DNA from: Sinomicrobium soli
GTDB lineage: Bacteria > Bacteroidota > Bacteroidia > Flavobacteriales > Flavobacteriaceae
Direction: 5' to 3'
NCBI RefSeq assembly: GCF_003285545.1
Contig: NZ_QLNV01000001.1
Coordinates: 248,001 to 312,000 of the forward strand
DNA length: 64,000 nucleotides
Shown: positions 10,001 through 18,349 of the stretch, piece by piece
How the letters are laid out: each line of letters opens with the position of its first letter
Numbering within the stretch: position 1 is the first letter of the stretch
The notes under the pieces: model-generated
The model's database searches: none
What the model was told of the DNA's origin: nothing
Seen by the model: only the letters and a program-made list of their open reading frames with translations
Made by a program: the position numbers and the translations under genes

Positions 10001-10114
10001 TACGGGGGGCTCGATCCGGAATTCAGTAATAACGATCCCTTTCAAAGAGGAGTGGACTTCGGAGCTTTTCCCAACTTGAAAACCTATTCCATAGGAGTTG
10101 AACTCGGTTTCTAA
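7091..10114 (+). CDS. SusC-like TonB-dependent transporter, PUL 1
   Basis: The 1007-residue outer-membrane importer begins with a signal peptide ending at CVLAQ. A carboxypeptidase-regulatory-like domain follows (VSGTVTDADGIPIPFVNIVV, about residues 30-110). Then come the family motif EEVVVVGYGTQQKRDLTSAI, a plug domain with IQIRGLKNLQSANPLYVVDG, and a 22-strand-type barrel ending in YSIGVELGF. It would import oligosaccharides with the SusD lipoprotein 12 bases downstream, powered by TonB. It is the first gene of an operon with GH43 enzymes and an epimerase, and divergent from the HTCS that probably controls it. The substrate is inferred only from these neighbours. Confidence 0.95.
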   Translation: MKTKLNSKTGLRMILFLTVLWGQCVLAQQPTVSGTVTDADGIPIPFVNIVVKGTSTGTSADMDGNYSIPAAPDATLVFSYVGFSTQEIEVNDRIQIDIQMQEDVSALEEVVVVGYGTQQKRDLTSAISVVKSDQIQKRQTTTVAEGLQGLAPGVNVRGGGQPGQEASIQIRGLKNLQSANPLYVVDGLITTANRDFNPNDIESIQILKDAAAAAIYGSRAANGVVIITTKKGIQGPLQVSASSKMSLTQVPKYDLAGQEEFVRLNNMAYDNAGLPRQALDLNVNTDWQDIVFRTGLIQDHNVSFSGGGENSSYFISANYFGNKGTVIDTDFDRVSLRVNTSGKKGIFSIGENLSLSNAKTNEIGAPAADRGNPFIDVIRMFPTVPVYDENNPGGFGYGKADVANTFGANPVAIANLIDRELENFRIRGNLWAEIDPTPFLKYRFNFGYETSFDDYFYLRKKGNWTMNQADEPSMTNQNKAQSETTLIENTISFNKDFGKHHVNLVAGMTYQKDIYKQINGTKRNLLVNPNTGSYFDVLDLGDQGVVGGYRNESVLISYLGRLEYNYDNRYLLNAVFRRDGSSKFSDVHKWGNFPSVSAGWRLSNEKFFDIEEVSDLKLRVSYGELGSGNIPDYEYMMFINTLGSMVAGRDQLLYPAATQVRLANPELRWETLKQTNFGVDLGLFDNKLQITADYFIARTEDVLFGFPILLSTGNDGGNPITNAATVENKGFEFNAAYNEVVNEDFSFNASINLSTLNNKLIKLGNGFNESIQGNTVTRAGQPVGMWYVLQTDGLFQSQEEIDNYTNSDGRVIMPDAQPGDIRFKDVNDDGQITNEDKAVVSSPWPDFEMGFNAEVQYKDFDFSMNWIGSFGATVYNGFRSTVDRFDDDTNYRSGIQPWTPENPDTNFPRVVKGTSFNARGDSDRWLEDGSFVRLKYIGIGYNVPAEILEKAGFSKLRISMSAQNIITFTKYGGLDPEFSNNDPFQRGVDFGAFPNLKTYSIGVELGF

Positions 10115-10126
10115 AATATCATCATC

Positions 10127-11650
10127 ATGAAAAAAATAATAATACTAAGCATACTGTCATCGTGCCTTTTGGCAATGACCTCATGCAACGACGATTTGGA
10201 TGTCCAGAATCCGAATTCATTGACCGTAGATCAGTTTTGGCAAACACCGGAAGACGCTCAACAAGGGGTAAATTCCATTTATGCCATGTTTTACAAAGAT
10301 GGTACTTGGGCACGATGGATGTATTTCCGATTGGATCTCTCTTCCGACGAAGGATTCAGTAAAAGCCCATGGGTAGAGCTCGCAGACTGGACGCGATTTG
10401 CCTATATTAACTATGATTTTTGGGAAGGCAACAACGTGACCTGGAGAGATAATTACAAAGCCATTTTCCGGGCTAACCAAGTACTGGCTTATGTACCCGA
10501 TATTGAATTTTCTGACGAGAACAAAAAGCAGGAACTACTCGGAGAAGCTAAATTTTTGAGAGGGCTTTATTATTATTATACAGCCCTGCTCTGGGAAAAC
10601 ATACCCATTATCCTCGATCCTTCAACACCTTCTGACCTTCCGGAGCAGGCCACTTTAGAAGAAGTATACGCACAAATCGAAACGGATCTGATCGATGCCT
10701 TCAATGCTCTGCCGCCACAATGGGACGACGCTAATCTCGGACGCCCTACCAAAGGGGCTGCTCAGGCCGTACTTGCCAAACTGTATATGCAACAACACGA
10801 GTGGGAGAAAGCCGGGACAGCACTTGAATACCTCATCGCCGGAGAAGGGGCACATTACAGCTTAGTTAACAACTTTGCAGATAATTTCACCTCTGAAAAT
10901 GAAAACAATTCCGAATCGGTTTTTGAAATACAGTACGGAGATCACAATTTGGGAGGTACTGGAGAAACTCAGGATGCCGCAGTGTCCACTACACGTTCAC
11001 AATTTTTCGCACCGAGAAACATAGGCTGGTCCGACGGGCAAGCGCGATTCTGGTTGGTGGATGCTTTTAAACAGGAAAAAACAGCCGAAGGCGAGATCGA
11101 TGAAAGATTGCGATACAGCTTATACTATCCGGATCTTACTGCAGACTTTGGCGATCTCATATATGGTAGGGAATGGGAATGGAATGATGATGAAACCTGG
11201 TTTAGAAAATATCAAAGAAACGACAGAACCACTGAAGATTACTTTAATCCTATCAATTATCGTCTGATTCGCTATGCCGACATCCTGTTGCGTTATGCTG
11301 AAGTACTCAACGAACTCGACAGGACCTCCGAAGCCTACACATACGTAGACCAGGTACGGGAAAGATCGGGAATGCGCCCACTGGCAGAAGCCTATCCGGC
11401 CATTGGCAATGACAAGCAGGCTTTCCTGGAAAGACTGAAGATAGAACGGGTATTGGAATTGGTTGGGGAAAGTGTGCGCTGGGAAGACCTGAAACGGTGG
11501 GGAGACCTGGATACACAGGAAGCCGTAAATGAAATTGCGGAAAGAGACCCTGATTTCGATAATTTTGAAGTGGGTAAACATATCCGTATGCCCATTCCGT
11601 TGTCGGATGTAAACAATAACCCCAACCTCGAACAGAACCCGGGGTATTAG
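10127..11650 (+). CDS. SusD/RagB-like glycan-binding lipoprotein, PUL 1
   Basis: The protein has 507 residues with an SPII signal whose lipobox cysteine is Cys20 (LLAMTSC). An N-terminal SusD_N region is followed by TPR-type helices (LLGEAKFLRGLYYYYTALLW, GRPTKGAAQAVLAKLYMQ) and a RagB C-terminal region (LIRYADILLRYAEVLNELD, RIERVLELVGE-type, ending NPNLEQNPGY). SusD proteins cap the SusC barrel on the cell surface and bind the sugar. The short gap to susC shows coexpression. The normal family length and complete motifs suggest it is intact. Confidence 0.94.
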   Translation: MKKIIILSILSSCLLAMTSCNDDLDVQNPNSLTVDQFWQTPEDAQQGVNSIYAMFYKDGTWARWMYFRLDLSSDEGFSKSPWVELADWTRFAYINYDFWEGNNVTWRDNYKAIFRANQVLAYVPDIEFSDENKKQELLGEAKFLRGLYYYYTALLWENIPIILDPSTPSDLPEQATLEEVYAQIETDLIDAFNALPPQWDDANLGRPTKGAAQAVLAKLYMQQHEWEKAGTALEYLIAGEGAHYSLVNNFADNFTSENENNSESVFEIQYGDHNLGGTGETQDAAVSTTRSQFFAPRNIGWSDGQARFWLVDAFKQEKTAEGEIDERLRYSLYYPDLTADFGDLIYGREWEWNDDETWFRKYQRNDRTTEDYFNPINYRLIRYADILLRYAEVLNELDRTSEAYTYVDQVRERSGMRPLAEAYPAIGNDKQAFLERLKIERVLELVGESVRWEDLKRWGDLDTQEAVNEIAERDPDFDNFEVGKHIRMPIPLSDVNNNPNLEQNPGY

Positions 11651-11691
11651 TAAGAAACTAAGAACTACAAACTAATTAACTATAAACCAAA

Positions 11692-12777
11692 ATGATCAAA
11701 TTACCGGAACTTTTCTGTATCATGGCCTTCTCCGTTGCCGCCTGTTCCCAGAAGGGCAACAGCGGGAAGCAAACCACAGACCGGGAAGAGGAACTCCGTG
11801 ATACTGTGGAAACCGGGGTGGCTACATTCAGTAATCCCCTGCTCGATTCGGGGGCAGATCCCTGGGTGCTGAAAAAGGGCGGCCAGTACTATTATACCCA
11901 TACAACGGGAAACAGGCTCGTCCTCCGGCAGACCGACCACATGGAAAACCTGGATTCGGCGGTACCGCTCACCATATGGAAACCCGATCCCGGACAGGAA
12001 TATTCTCACGATCTGTGGGCACCTGAGATTCATTTTATCAATGACAAATGGTATATGTACTTTGCCGCTACAACAGACCAGGACAGGGACAGGAACAGGC
12101 GGATGTTTGTCCTGGAAAACAGCAGCGACTCGCCCATGAATACCGAGTGGGAATTCAAGGGCAAGATCACAGACACTTCCGATCACTGGGCCATAGACGG
12201 TACTGTACTGGAGACCGGGGGTGCCCATTATTTTATCTGGTCCGGATGGCGTACCCGGGACCAGCCCGAAAATTCGGGCAAACAGCAACTGTATATCGCC
12301 AGGATGGAAAACCCGTGGACCCTTTCCGGGGAACGGGTGATGATATCGGAGCCGGAACTGGAATGGGAAAGGCACGGCCTGGTCAATGAGGGGCCGGTGG
12401 CCTGGAAAAATCCCGCCGGGGATATTTTTCTCTTCTATTCCGGATCGGGATGCTGGACCGACGATTATGCGATCGGGGTCCTGAAACTCACCGACCCGGA
12501 TAACCCTCTCGACCCCGGTTCCTGGGAAAAATATCCGGAGGCTGTTTTCAGTAAGAATCCCGGACAGGGCGTATATGCCCCGGGGCACAACAGCTTTTTC
12601 AAGTCGCCCGACGGCAGCGAAGACTGGATATTATACCATGCCAACGACAATCCCGGGGATGGCTGCAGTCCGGCCAGAAAACCCCGGATGCAGAAGATGG
12701 AATGGGACAGTAACGGTTTTCCCCGGCCCGGGATACCAGTATCCCGTGACAGCGTACTATCCGTTCCCTCGAATTAA
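11692..12777 (+). CDS. GH43 family lipoprotein glycosidase A
   Basis: This 361-residue lipoprotein (lipobox Cys18, FSVAAC) has a single five-bladed beta-propeller. The three GH43 carboxylates are visible: Asp56 in GADPWV (general base), Asp169 in HWAIDGTV (pKa modulator) and Glu233 in LVNEGPVAW (general acid). GH43 enzymes are mostly alpha-L-arabinofuranosidases, beta-xylosidases or arabinanases; the subfamily cannot be fixed by eye. It is the third gene of the PUL 1 operon, 41 bases after susD. Lipidation suggests it is anchored to the membrane or cell surface. No extra carbohydrate-binding module is present. Confidence 0.88.
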   Translation: MIKLPELFCIMAFSVAACSQKGNSGKQTTDREEELRDTVETGVATFSNPLLDSGADPWVLKKGGQYYYTHTTGNRLVLRQTDHMENLDSAVPLTIWKPDPGQEYSHDLWAPEIHFINDKWYMYFAATTDQDRDRNRRMFVLENSSDSPMNTEWEFKGKITDTSDHWAIDGTVLETGGAHYFIWSGWRTRDQPENSGKQQLYIARMENPWTLSGERVMISEPELEWERHGLVNEGPVAWKNPAGDIFLFYSGSGCWTDDYAIGVLKLTDPDNPLDPGSWEKYPEAVFSKNPGQGVYAPGHNSFFKSPDGSEDWILYHANDNPGDGCSPARKPRMQKMEWDSNGFPRPGIPVSRDSVLSVPSN

Positions 12778-12812
12778 ACATAAACCTAATCATATTATAT
12801 TCACTGGAAAAC

Positions 12813-13964
12813 ATGAAAATCTCACACTGTATTATCCCGGTCATGGCCGTCCTTCTTTATTCCTGCAATACCTCGCCTTCAAAAAAAAAGGCAGCGGCGG
12901 AAGAAAGCGGGGAAAAAGCAGAAAAAACTGCCACAACGTATTCCAACCCTCTCGATGTAGCATTCGGCGATCCGTATATCATGAATGACGGTGGCACCTT
13001 CTATATGTACGGTACCGGCGGAGGGGCCAAAGACGGTTTTTCAGTGTACCGCTCTTCAGATATGGTACACTGGGAGCCCCGGGGGCAGGTATACACGGGA
13101 AATACCTCATCTTCATGGGCTACAGATCATTTCTGGGCCCCCGAAGTATATCGTTTCGAAGATAAATACTATATGTTTTTCAGTGCACAATGGCGGGACA
13201 ACCCGGATAATGAACTGGAAAACTTCCGCATCGGCGTTGCTGTCTCCGACAGTCCCGAAGGACCTTTCGAGGAAATGGGAGACCGGCCGCTCTTCGACCC
13301 GGGATACCCGGTCATCGATGCCAATGTATTTGTGGATGACGACGGTACGTATTACCTGTATTATTCCAGGGTCTGTTACAAACATCCCGTGGAGAGCGAG
13401 ATCGCGGCATGGGCCCGTAAAAAGGGATGGTATGACGAGATCGAGGAAAGCTGGATCTACGGGGTAGAACTAAAACCTGATTTCAGCGGAATAACGGGAG
13501 AGCCCGTATTACTGCTGCGCCCGCCGCTCAAAATGGACGACAGGAACGCAGAATGGGAAAGCCGGTCGGTAACTTCTAAAGAAATGAACCGTCGCTGGAC
13601 CGAAGGCTCATATACCTTTAAAAGAAATAACACCTACTATATGATGTATTCCGCCAATTATTACAAGGGAGAAAACTATGCCGTAGGCTATGCTACCTCC
13701 TCTTCTCCCCTTGGCCCCTATAAAAAATCGGACACAAACCCCCTCCTGGAAAAAAACACACAGCACGGGGGAGAGGTCACGGGAACAGGGCACAACAGCC
13801 TGGTCTTTCTCGATGACAACAGTATCTATTGTGTGTATCACGGCCGTACAAAGGCCACGGGCGACGAACGCGTAGTTTTTATCGACCGTATGGAACTCGG
13901 CAATGATGGAACACTGCGGGTAGACGGCCCTTCGACCACCCCGAAACCCGTTCCCGTAAATTGA
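12813..13964 (+). CDS. GH43 family lipoprotein glycosidase B
   Basis: The 383-residue lipoprotein has lipobox Cys18 (VLLYSC), followed by a charged linker rich in Lys/Ala/Glu, then a GH43 propeller. Catalytic residues are Asp53 (AFGDPYIM), Asp169 (VIDANVF) and Glu264 (RWTEGSYTF). The presence of the blade motifs DHFWAPEVYRFEDKYYMFFS and GTGHNSLVF is typical of the family. The most likely activity is on arabinose- or xylose-linked oligosaccharides. It is 35 bases after glycosidase A in the same operon. Its sequence differs clearly from A, so the two are not a recent duplication and may cut different linkages. Confidence 0.88.
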   Translation: MKISHCIIPVMAVLLYSCNTSPSKKKAAAEESGEKAEKTATTYSNPLDVAFGDPYIMNDGGTFYMYGTGGGAKDGFSVYRSSDMVHWEPRGQVYTGNTSSSWATDHFWAPEVYRFEDKYYMFFSAQWRDNPDNELENFRIGVAVSDSPEGPFEEMGDRPLFDPGYPVIDANVFVDDDGTYYLYYSRVCYKHPVESEIAAWARKKGWYDEIEESWIYGVELKPDFSGITGEPVLLLRPPLKMDDRNAEWESRSVTSKEMNRRWTEGSYTFKRNNTYYMMYSANYYKGENYAVGYATSSSPLGPYKKSDTNPLLEKNTQHGGEVTGTGHNSLVFLDDNSIYCVYHGRTKATGDERVVFIDRMELGNDGTLRVDGPSTTPKPVPVN

Positions 13965-14008
13965 ACCTTGCAACCTGCACCCTTATCAAATTAATATAAT
14001 TTCTGCAT

Positions 14009-15184
14009 ATGAGAACAACAACACGAATATTCATTATTATCCTTATTGCCGGACTAACCGCATGTAAGCAAAAAGCAGGGAAAGAAAAAACAGAAACGGC
14101 ACCGCAGACCGAACAGGCCGGTACCGATACCCCCCTGCTTTCCGAAAAAGCCTTCGATACCATCATCGATGGCAAACAGGTAGGCCTGTACTGGATAGAA
14201 AGCAGCGGGATCAAAGCAGCTTTTACCAATTACGGCGGGCGCCTTATCGGGCTCTGGGTACCGGATAAGGACGGCAAGATAACCGATGTGGTCTGGGGGC
14301 CGGGAAGTATTTCGGGCTATACCGATACCACGGAACCCTATTTCGGGGCCACTATCGGCCGGGTGGGCAACCGCATTGCCAAAGGAAAATTCACCCTCAA
14401 CGGCAAAACGTATTCCATCCCGGTGAACAACGGGGAAAATTCGCTTCACGGAGGCAAAAAAGGGTTTCAGGATGTAGTATGGGAAGCAGAACAACCCGAC
14501 AAACAGACCCTTGTACTCCACTATAACTCCCCTGACATGGAGGAAGGGTTTCCCGGGAACCTGGATGTACAGGTCACCTACTCCATCGCCGGAAACACCC
14601 TCAGGATGGAATACGAGGCCATTACAGACAAGGCTACCCCGGTGAACCTTACCAATCATGCCTTTTTTAACCTCAACGGAGAAGGCAGCGGCAGCATCCT
14701 GGAGCATAAAGCCCGGTTCTATGCAGATCAGTTTACCCCTGTGGATGACGGGCTGATCCCTACCGGGGAACTCCGGGATGTAAAAGGTACCCCTTTCGAC
14801 TTTACCGAACCCCACACCATAGGTGAGCGTATCGAAACGGACAATGAACAACTCAAATACGGCAAGGGATACGACCATAATTTCGTACTGAACAATACAC
14901 CGGCAGAAGGAATGAACCACGCTGCCACCGTTACGGGAGACCGGTCGGGTATCGTTATGGACGTATATACCGAAGAACCCGGAATGCAGTTTTACAGCGG
15001 AAACTTCATGCAGGGCAAAAACACTTTCAAAAGCGGGGCAAAAGACGAATTCCGGACCGCCTTTGCCCTGGAGACCCAGCATTTTCCGGATGCCCCCAAT
15101 CAGCCTGATTTTCCTTCGATCATCCTGAATCCCGGAGAAACATATCATACCGTATCCCTCTATCGCTTTTCCTTAACACCATAA
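14009..15184 (+). CDS. galM: Aldose 1-epimerase lipoprotein (mutarotase)
   Basis: The 391-residue protein has an SPII signal (lipobox LTAC, Cys19), an acidic/lysine-rich linker and a complete GalM beta-sandwich. The catalytic His217 sits in NLTNHAFFNL and the catalytic base Glu355 in FALETQHFPDAP; GRVGNRIAKGKF and YDHNFVL are further family motifs. It interconverts alpha and beta anomers of a free aldose, and the lipoprotein signal places it outside the cytoplasm. Within a PUL this fits retaining or inverting glycosidases releasing a fixed anomer before uptake. It is 44 bases after glycosidase B, and only two bases separate its stop from the next start, so translational coupling is likely. 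Confidence 0.93.
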   Translation: MRTTTRIFIIILIAGLTACKQKAGKEKTETAPQTEQAGTDTPLLSEKAFDTIIDGKQVGLYWIESSGIKAAFTNYGGRLIGLWVPDKDGKITDVVWGPGSISGYTDTTEPYFGATIGRVGNRIAKGKFTLNGKTYSIPVNNGENSLHGGKKGFQDVVWEAEQPDKQTLVLHYNSPDMEEGFPGNLDVQVTYSIAGNTLRMEYEAITDKATPVNLTNHAFFNLNGEGSGSILEHKARFYADQFTPVDDGLIPTGELRDVKGTPFDFTEPHTIGERIETDNEQLKYGKGYDHNFVLNNTPAEGMNHAATVTGDRSGIVMDVYTEEPGMQFYSGNFMQGKNTFKSGAKDEFRTAFALETQHFPDAPNQPDFPSIILNPGETYHTVSLYRFSLTP

Positions 15185-15186
15185 TC

Positions 15187-16224
15187 ATGAATATACTGCA
15201 CGGCCTTATACTCATACCGGCTTTTTTTCTAATAACCGCCGTTCACGCCCAGCAGCCGGACCCTCCCGGCCAGGCAGCCCCGGGCGAAAAACCCGAATAC
15301 GAAGCCTACCTTTTTGCCCATATGACGCATCAGGACTACGGACGCCTGTACTATTCGGTAAGCCTTGACGGACTGCACTGGTCTTCCCTCAATGAAGGAA
15401 AAAGAGTGTCGGAAGCATACCAGGGCCATCCCGACATCGCAAAAGGACCGGACGGCCGTTATTTTATGGCCGGCAACCGCAGTGATGCTTCTCCCGATAT
15501 CGTAATATGGGTGTCGGAAGATCTCACCAGCTGGAAAAAACACGCTACCTACACCCCTCCTCTGAAAAAAACTCCCGGGTACACAGATGCCCTTCAGCGC
15601 ATCGGGGCCCCTAAATTATTTTATGACGAAGCCTCCGGAAAATTTATCATGACCTGGCACACCCCTCATGTGGAAGGCTCAAAGGAAGACCCGGAAAGCT
15701 ACTGGGCAAGCCAGCGCACCCTTTATGTATTTTCCGAAGACCTGATCACTTTCGAAGGCCCTCCCCGGAAACTGTTCGAATGGGAATTCGGCACTATCGA
15801 TGTCATTATCCGTAAAGCCGGGGATACGTACTATGCCATCCTGAAAGACGAGACCTACCCTACCCTGTACTGGCCTACGGGAAAAACGATACGGATCGCC
15901 AGGTCTGATCAGTTAACCGGACCTTATTCCCTTCCGTCCGATCCCATAAGTCCGAATTTCAGGGAAGCCCCGGCACTGCTCCCTTCCCCCGACGGCAAGG
16001 TGTGGTACCTGTATTACGAACAATACCCGGGAGTATCGTACGGACTATCCATTGCCGATAATCTCAACGGGCCCTGGTACCAGGCTTCAGGGTACACTTT
16101 TTTCAGTACCTGGGACAAATACCGGCTGCCCCCTTCGGTAAGGCATGGCTGTATGATCCCCATTTCCCGTGAAGAATACGATACCCTGGTAAAGACCTTC
16201 GGAATGGAAGACAGGGGGGAATGA
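15187..16224 (+). CDS. GH43-like secreted glycosidase C
   Basis: The protein has 345 residues with an SPI signal peptide ending at AVHAQ (residue 22), unlike its lipoprotein neighbours, so it may be free in the periplasm. It has five-bladed propeller motifs: GHPDIAKG with Asp83, IGAPKLFYDEASGKFIMTWH, FGTIDVIIRKAG with Asp205 and FREAPALLPS with Glu260, which occupy the places of the three GH43 carboxylates. Family membership is therefore fairly safe, but the subfamily and substrate are not. It starts two bases after the epimerase stop. The next gene is 149 bases further on, the largest gap in the operon. Confidence 0.78.
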   Translation: MNILHGLILIPAFFLITAVHAQQPDPPGQAAPGEKPEYEAYLFAHMTHQDYGRLYYSVSLDGLHWSSLNEGKRVSEAYQGHPDIAKGPDGRYFMAGNRSDASPDIVIWVSEDLTSWKKHATYTPPLKKTPGYTDALQRIGAPKLFYDEASGKFIMTWHTPHVEGSKEDPESYWASQRTLYVFSEDLITFEGPPRKLFEWEFGTIDVIIRKAGDTYYAILKDETYPTLYWPTGKTIRIARSDQLTGPYSLPSDPISPNFREAPALLPSPDGKVWYLYYEQYPGVSYGLSIADNLNGPWYQASGYTFFSTWDKYRLPPSVRHGCMIPISREEYDTLVKTFGMEDRGE

Positions 16225-16317
16225 ATGCGGAGTTCGGAGTTCAGAGTTATGATAAACCAGTAACCTGTAACCAAGTCCCGAATTCAGCTCAAAACGGGCT
16301 TAAATAAGATGGACATA

Positions 16318-16337
16318 GTTTATCGTTGTTTATCGTT
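16318..16337. repeat. Tandem 10-bp repeat upstream of GH43 gene D
   Basis: GTTTATCGTT occurs twice head to tail in the 149-bp gap before glycosidase D. The period of ten equals one DNA helical turn, which could present two half-sites on one face. It could equally be chance. Confidence 0.45.
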
Positions 16338-16373
16338 TATTGCATACAAACAGTTTAACCTAACTTTAATCGG

Positions 16374-17402
16374 ATGAAAAAAATATTTTATCTTTTCCTT
16401 ACGGGGCTGGCCGGTTATGCCACCGGCTGTAACAACTCCGGGCAGGCGCGGACAGGTTCCGGAGAAGAGGAAAATACAGAACACGCGGAAACCGTTGAAA
16501 AAAAACAGGTATACCTGGCAGATCCCACCATCTTCGAGAGTGAAGGTACTTATTATCTCTACGGCACCAAAAACGATCCGGAGATCGAAGGAGAGGGTTT
16601 CCTGGTCTATACCTCGGACGACCTCGTAAACTGGGAAGGACCTGCCGGGGCGAGTGACGGCTTTGCCTTAAAGAAAGGAGACGCTTTCGGCAACGGCGGG
16701 TTCTGGGCACCCCAGATCTTCGAATACAACTCGCGCTTCCATATGGCGTATACCGCAGACGAACATATCGCCATAGCCTCGAGCGACAGTCCTCTCGGCC
16801 CTTTCACCAATGACGGACAGGCCATAGAAGCTCCCGTCAGGCAGATAGATCCTTTTGTCTTCTTTGACAACGGCAAAATATATATGTACCATGTACGCCT
16901 GCAGGACGGCAACAGGATCTTTGTCGCTGAAATGACCGACGACCTGGGCAGCCTGAAACCGGAAACCCTTACCGAATGTATCAGCGCCGAAGAGCCGTGG
17001 GAAAACACCGAACAGGCGAAATGGCCGGTGGCAGAAGGGCCTACGGTCATTAAAAAAGACGGGCAGTATTACCTGTTATATTCTGCCAATGATTTCAGAA
17101 ATCCCGATTATGCCGTGGGATATGCCGTAAGTGACAGTCCCGGAGGCCCCTGGGAAAAGGCGGCCCAAAGCCCGGTCATATCCCGGGGCAGTACCGGAGA
17201 ACCCGGAAGCGGGCACGGAGATGTTATAGAAGGGCCGGAGGGCGATACCTATTATGTATTGCATACCCATTATTCGGAAAATAAGGTACATCCCAGAAAA
17301 ACGGCTATGGTACGGATCGAAATAAAGGACAATGCGGTTCATCATCTTCCGGACAGCTTCACCTGGGTCCGTGCAGACGATAACGATACCGACGGGAAAT
17401 AA
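16374..17402 (+). CDS. GH43 family lipoprotein glycosidase D
   Basis: The 342-residue lipoprotein (lipobox ATGC, Cys19) carries a GH43 propeller. Catalytic positions are Asp50 (LADPTIF), Asp159 (QIDPFVFF) and Glu221 (VAEGPTVI), with GGFWAPQIFEYNSRFHMAYT as the second blade. It ends PUL 1 and is followed directly by a hairpin terminator. Because of the 149-bp gap upstream it may have an additional promoter. Small single-domain GH43 lipoproteins of this type are usually exo-acting arabinosidases or xylosidases; which one cannot be told from sequence alone. Confidence 0.87.
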   Translation: MKKIFYLFLTGLAGYATGCNNSGQARTGSGEEENTEHAETVEKKQVYLADPTIFESEGTYYLYGTKNDPEIEGEGFLVYTSDDLVNWEGPAGASDGFALKKGDAFGNGGFWAPQIFEYNSRFHMAYTADEHIAIASSDSPLGPFTNDGQAIEAPVRQIDPFVFFDNGKIYMYHVRLQDGNRIFVAEMTDDLGSLKPETLTECISAEEPWENTEQAKWPVAEGPTVIKKDGQYYLLYSANDFRNPDYAVGYAVSDSPGGPWEKAAQSPVISRGSTGEPGSGHGDVIEGPEGDTYYVLHTHYSENKVHPRKTAMVRIEIKDNAVHHLPDSFTWVRADDNDTDGK

Positions 17403-17419
17403 ACCGGGAACAAACAACT

Positions 17420-17452
17420 ACCGGTTACCTACTTTTCGGGTAACCGGTCTTT
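17420..17452. terminator. Terminator between PUL 1 and the ROK gene
   Basis: ACCGGTTACC (17420-17429) pairs perfectly with GGTAACCGGT (17439-17448), followed by CTTTTA. It follows the last GH43 gene by 17 bases and overlaps the stop codon of the converging ROK gene. Confidence 0.75.
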
Positions 17453-18349
17453 TACTTCATTCCAGAAGGCATGGTCATAGAGATGGGCAGCACCGATGAT
17501 ACTGGCCTCCTCGGTATTGGGGACCACGGCAACAGGAATGTCGAGGCCGTCTTTATTCCAGCACTCACGGAGCCGGGGCAAAAAGTATTCATACGCACGG
17601 GATATGCTTCCCCCCATTACCAGCAGATCAGTTTCAAACCTCCTGAGATGGGGCAGCATGAAACTGCACAGGTTCTGAGCAAATTCTTCAAATATCCGCG
17701 ATACATCGATATCAGTGACCTCCAGCAGGTCCCTGACCCCTTTCAGACCGTTTTCACCCGATAATTCCGTATAACGGGAAAGAAACCAGCGGGTTGAGAA
17801 ATAATCATCGGCCATCCCCTCCAGGAACGGCTTGTCCCACAGACAACCGTTTTCAGGGACCCGGCTTCCAGCCGTTTCCGGAATTCCCCTTTCCAGGAAA
17901 GCCGCTCCGAAACCCGTTCCCAGCGTGATCGCCGTTACCCGGTTGCCATTCTTGTCCTTGTTCATGAGGGCTCCTCCCACCCCGAAAGAAGTCGCATCAT
18001 TGAGAAAGCGCAGGGAGACGTCCTTATCCAGGTATCCCGGAAGTTCATTCAACACCGATACCCCATAAAGCTGTTCATATTTGTCGTTCCCTTCAAAACA
18101 GGCTATTCCTTCCTTATAACGGAAAGGCCCGGGCATGGCCATGCCCACTCCCGAAACACCTTGACCTTCGGATGCCCCAAGGGTCCTGTTGATCACCGAA
18201 GACCACCTTTCGAATATTTCTTCTTTTGATGCCTTACTATCCAGGTTTCCGTGAAAATATGTCCCCTTAATAATTTCTGATCTCTCTATGTCTACAGCAG
18301 CACTGCTTATATGGCTTCCGCCCACATCTACTCCAATTGCTATTGGCAT
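17429..18349 (-). CDS. ROK-family sugar kinase
   Basis: The protein has 306 residues. The N-terminal phosphate loop GVDVGGSHIS, the catalytic-base motif FLNDATSFGVGGAL with Asp118, and the second phosphate loop TLGTGFGAAFLERG mark a ROK/actin-fold hexokinase-type enzyme. No signal peptide is present, so it is cytoplasmic. The usual ROK zinc motif CxCGxxGCxE is absent: the stretch after the second loop reads ETAGSRVPENGCLWD. There is no HTH domain, so it is a kinase rather than a NagC-like repressor. It converges on PUL 1 and could phosphorylate a sugar released there; glucose, mannose, fructose and N-acetyl-sugars are all known ROK substrates. Confidence 0.88.
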   Translation of the reverse strand: MPIAIGVDVGGSHISSAAVDIERSEIIKGTYFHGNLDSKASKEEIFERWSSVINRTLGASEGQGVSGVGMAMPGPFRYKEGIACFEGNDKYEQLYGVSVLNELPGYLDKDVSLRFLNDATSFGVGGALMNKDKNGNRVTAITLGTGFGAAFLERGIPETAGSRVPENGCLWDKPFLEGMADDYFSTRWFLSRYTELSGENGLKGVRDLLEVTDIDVSRIFEEFAQNLCSFMLPHLRRFETDLLVMGGSISRAYEYFLPRLRECWNKDGLDIPVAVVPNTEEASIIGAAHLYDHAFWNEVKDRLPEK

